64,000 nt of DNA. Source: Aphelocoma coerulescens (lineage: Eukaryota; Chordata; Aves; Passeriformes; Corvidae). The first letter of the stretch is position 1. Every line of letters begins with the position of its first letter. The stretch spans positions 248,001 to 312,000 of the forward strand of contig NW_027183508.1 of NCBI RefSeq assembly GCF_041296385.1. Direction: 5' to 3'. Position numbers and translations under genes: made by a program. Shown here piece by piece: positions 61,265-64,000 of the stretch. The notes under the pieces were generated by a model. That model was not told the origin of the DNA. It made no database searches and saw nothing but the letters and a program-made list of their open reading frames with translations.

Positions 61265-63532
61265 GGATCCTGAGTGTGGGAGAGGCAAGGCTTAGGATGG
61301 TGCGTAGAGCTGAGAAGGAAAGTGCCGAGAGCAGCGTGTGTGCTGCTGCTTTGAGGGGTGCAGTTGAAGTTGTAGGCAGCAAGAGCTTTCTCAGCTGGCC
61401 CTTTTGTGAGCTCTGCTTTTGCCAGATGACTTCCATCTTACCCTCTTACCATCTTAGCCTCTCATTTTTGCATATCCCAAACCCCCTTCCAAACATCCAG
61501 CAGCTGCTTGTAAAGAAGAAGTCCTAGAACAAAAAGCCAGTGCTGCCTTTCATAGCCCCTTTGCTGTCTATGAAGTAGAGGAAAGAAGCTAGTGAGACGC
61601 ACTTTCTTTCTCAACTCCATAGAGCGCATCCTTCTCTCAAGGTGGCAGAGTCCTTGGCGGAAGTGAAGCATCTGCAGCTGCAGTTCAGACTGAGAGATGT
61701 GCCAGGACAGGAAACATTTGCTGACCTTCCCTGTTCCCTGTGCAACATGATTCTCGCATCCCAGTCACTTTCACATACCTTCGGTATCCCTGAGTCCAAG
61801 CAGCTAAAGCTCACAGAGACAGAAGTGTCAGGAAGGAAAACGTTGCAAAAGCACCCCCTTCTCTTATCAGCATATAAATTGTGCACAACAGGCTGCGGCA
61901 CCGAACCTTCCTTCTCAGATAGACATGCCATCACACTTTTCACTCTTGCAGCTCGGTTGAAAAGCTCCAGCAGCTGCTCCCGCAATAGCAAAAGGTTCTA
62001 GAAGTGAAAGCCAGTTTGGGGCTGCACCTTCTCCTTGCCGCATGTAAGCCACACCAAACTCCCTGATGCACTCTGTCCTCCCCTTCTCAAAGGAGTAGAC
62101 GGTGGCATCAGGACACACCTGTGTCCCAGCAGCTGGGTGCCCAGCCGGGAGCAGGAGCAGGGCTGGGGCTGCTCCCAAAGTTGCCCCGCCCCAATGCCAG
62201 AGCCGGACATATGCTGAGGGGGGGCTGGATCAGGCTTTATTGTCCAGCTGCATGCCAGGAGTGAGCACAAAATCTACCTGCATTCTCTGCAGCATGCCAT
62301 CCTGGAGCAGAGCCATTGCCAAAGGAAGCCGTGAGCCCGTGCCAAGCCAGTGCCGGAGTGGGATCCTAGCAGCACCTGTGGAAGCCGGGAGAGAGGAGCC
62401 CACCTGGAGCAGGTTCGTGCAGGATTAATCATCCCGTGGCTTCCCACCAGGGTCCTGTTGCTTCCAAAAGGCCCCACAGTGTCACTGTGGCCCCTCGGTT
62501 CCACCAGGTTCCATAGCGTCACTGTGGTGCCCAGGGTTCCGTCAGCTTCGCCAGCATCCCCACGGTCTGCAGAGCTCCCCGAGCTTCTGTGGTGTCACAG
62601 TGGAGGCAGGGTTGCATCAGGTTCCATAGCATCAGCACGGTCTCCAGGGCTCCCAGAGGTTCTGTGGTGTCACAGTGGAGGCAGGGTTGCATCAGGTTCC
62701 ATAGCATCACCACAGTCTCCAGGGCTCCCTGAGCTTCTGTGGTGTCACAGTGGAGGCAGGGTTGCATCAGGTTCCATAGCATCAGCACGGTCTCCAGAGC
62801 TCCCAGAGGTTCTGTGGTGTCACAGAGGAGGCAGGGTTGCATCAGGTTCCATAGCATCAGCACGGTCTCCAGGGCTCCAAGAGCTTCTGTGGTGTCACAG
62901 AGGAGGCAGGGTTGCATCAGGTTCAATAGCATCAGCACGGTCTCCAGGGCTCCCCTGAGCTTCTGTGGTGGTGTCACAGAGGAGCCAGGCTTCCTTGTAG
63001 TTCCCCAGCATCACAAAGGCTCTCCTGGGAGCCACGGGTCACAAAGCACCGTGGGCTCTGTGCAGCCCCGCTGTGTCACAATGGCCGCTGGCTTCCACGA
63101 GCCCCCGCAGTGTCCCAGTGGGCCCCGTGGCTTTAGGAGTGGGTGGCTGGGAGTTGGTGCCAGCGGCTGGGGGAGCAGCAGCAGGGACTGTGTGTGGACA
63201 GTGCCATGGCCACTTGTGTGGCCACTGGTGTCTCTGTGCCAGGCACAGCCGTGGTGTGTAACACCGGCTCTGGGTCCTTTGGCTGTGCAGGTGGCAGTCA
63301 CGGCCTGGAGCAGGGCTGCTCCCGGGGGACAGCCTGGGGCAGGAGGCTGCTGGAGATTCATTCCCCACACTCCTTGTCATGAGGTGCTCAGAGTGATTGG
63401 AAAGGCTGTTGGCAGCAGGCAGTTCTCTGGGTTCAAGCTGTGGAGCTGTCAGCGGGAATGCAAAGGCCAAGCTGGTGAGCCTTTTGTCCTGGTGCCTTTA
63501 GTGTGTGAGCAGTCCCTGGTGCCGTTGTCTTT
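61265..63532 (+). repeat. U28, full 2268-bp unit
   Basis: Minisatellite 62587-62962, third monomer with GAGCTCC and fourth with CAGCACGG, as in U10. No KpnI site. Confidence 0.98.
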
Positions 63533-64000
63533 GGATCCTGAGTGTGGGAGAGGCAAGGCTTAGGATGGTGCGTAGAGCTGAGAAGGAAAGTGCCGAGAGC
63601 AGCGTGTGTGCTGCTGCTTTGAGGGGTGCAGTTGAAGTTGTAGGCAGCAAGAGCTTTCTCAGCTGGCCCTTTTGTGAGCTCTGCTTTTGCCAGATGACTT
63701 CCATCTTACCCTCTTACCATCTTAGCCTCTCATTTTTGCATATCCCAAACCCCCTTCCAAACATCCAGCAGCTGCTTGTAAAGAAGAAGTCCTAGAACAA
63801 AAAGCCAGTGCTGCCTTTCATAGCCCCTTTGCTGTCTATGAAGTAGAGGAAAGAAGCTAGTGAGACGCACTTTCTTTCTCAACTCCATAGAGCGCATCCT
63901 TCTCTCAAGGTGGCAGAGTCCTTGGCGGAAGTGAAGCATCTGCAGCTGCAGTTCAGACTGAGAGATGTGCCAGGACAGGAAACATTTGCTGACCTTCCCT
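63533..64000 (+). repeat. U29, partial macrosatellite unit (left end only)
   Basis: First 468 bp of a further unit, cut by the window edge. It includes the CTCF-like motif near 63903-63916. No private change was seen. Confidence 0.97.

Larger units (their letters stand above)
1..64000. repeat. Macrosatellite array, 2268-bp unit (28 full units plus two partials)
   Basis: The same sequence recurs head-to-tail across the whole window with a period of 2268 bp, shortened to 2193 bp at four units (U13, U14, U23, U24). Units differ by a handful of substitutions each, so they are nearly identical outside the minisatellite. Both window edges fall inside a unit, so the array boundaries are not seen. 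There is no inverted unit, no inserted mobile element and no interruption. Both lengths are divisible by three. The family is not recognised with certainty; chicken MHM on the Z chromosome is a size-matched candidate. Confidence 0.99.

Noticed and set aside
1..64000. Centromeric satellite
   Set aside because: The unit is far longer than usual centromeric monomers, and none of the TTCG tetramers I checked in the unit fits the CENP-B box pattern.
1..64000. Ribosomal or other RNA gene cluster
   Set aside because: No rRNA, 5S, U2 or tRNA sequence recognised in the unit; most multicopy RNA units also have a different length.

Overview
The window is one uninterrupted tandem array, a macrosatellite, with no unique flanking DNA at either edge. 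It holds 28 complete head-to-tail units plus a partial unit at each end. The standard unit is 2268 bp (24 copies); four units are 2193 bp because they lack one 75-bp sub-repeat. I set the phase at a BamHI site, so unit 1 starts at 329, and call the units U1 to U28 (left partial U0, right partial U29). The array must be longer than 64 kb.

Unit layout, as offsets from the unit start: +0 to +330, GC-rich single-copy sequence with a short Kozak ATG frame; about +180 to +375 and +650 to +840, two old diverged copies of one another; +608, a TATAAAT box; +918 to +976, a GC box/CCAAT pair next to a minus-strand AATAAA; +1096, a second BamHI site; about +1170 to +1870, a minisatellite domain whose core is five (rarely four) copies of a 75-bp monomer with decayed monomers on both sides; +1942, a short hairpin; +2019, a CTCF-like motif. 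A second CTCF-like motif lies at +370. I found no rRNA, tRNA, recognisable transposon, CRISPR array or conserved protein gene. The open frames are mostly by-products of GC-rich sequence and a monomer length divisible by three; most of the longest ones begin only at GTG or TTG.

Organism: the structure, the C/T changes at CpG, the vertebrate-style promoter and poly(A) signals and the absence of microbial genes point to a vertebrate nuclear genome. Base composition and unit size suggest a bird, without proof. A named comparison is the chicken Z-linked MHM (male hypermethylated) locus, known as a tandem array of about 2.2-kb units transcribed as non-coding RNA in females. I cannot confirm identity from memory, and two BamHI sites per unit fit a 2.2-kb BamHI unit imperfectly.

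History of the array: U1 to U8 interleave two haplotype families; from U9 (about 18.5 kb) on, one family takes over. Variants are shared between non-adjacent units, and two-unit blocks recur (U15-U16 and U17-U18). Monomer loss happened at least twice (U13/U14/U24 type and U23 type), and U26 has a homogenised minisatellite. This is the expected pattern of concerted evolution by unequal exchange and gene conversion. If the array has a function, it is more likely as chromatin or non-coding RNA (CTCF-like sites, promoter-like elements, CpG methylation) than as protein.
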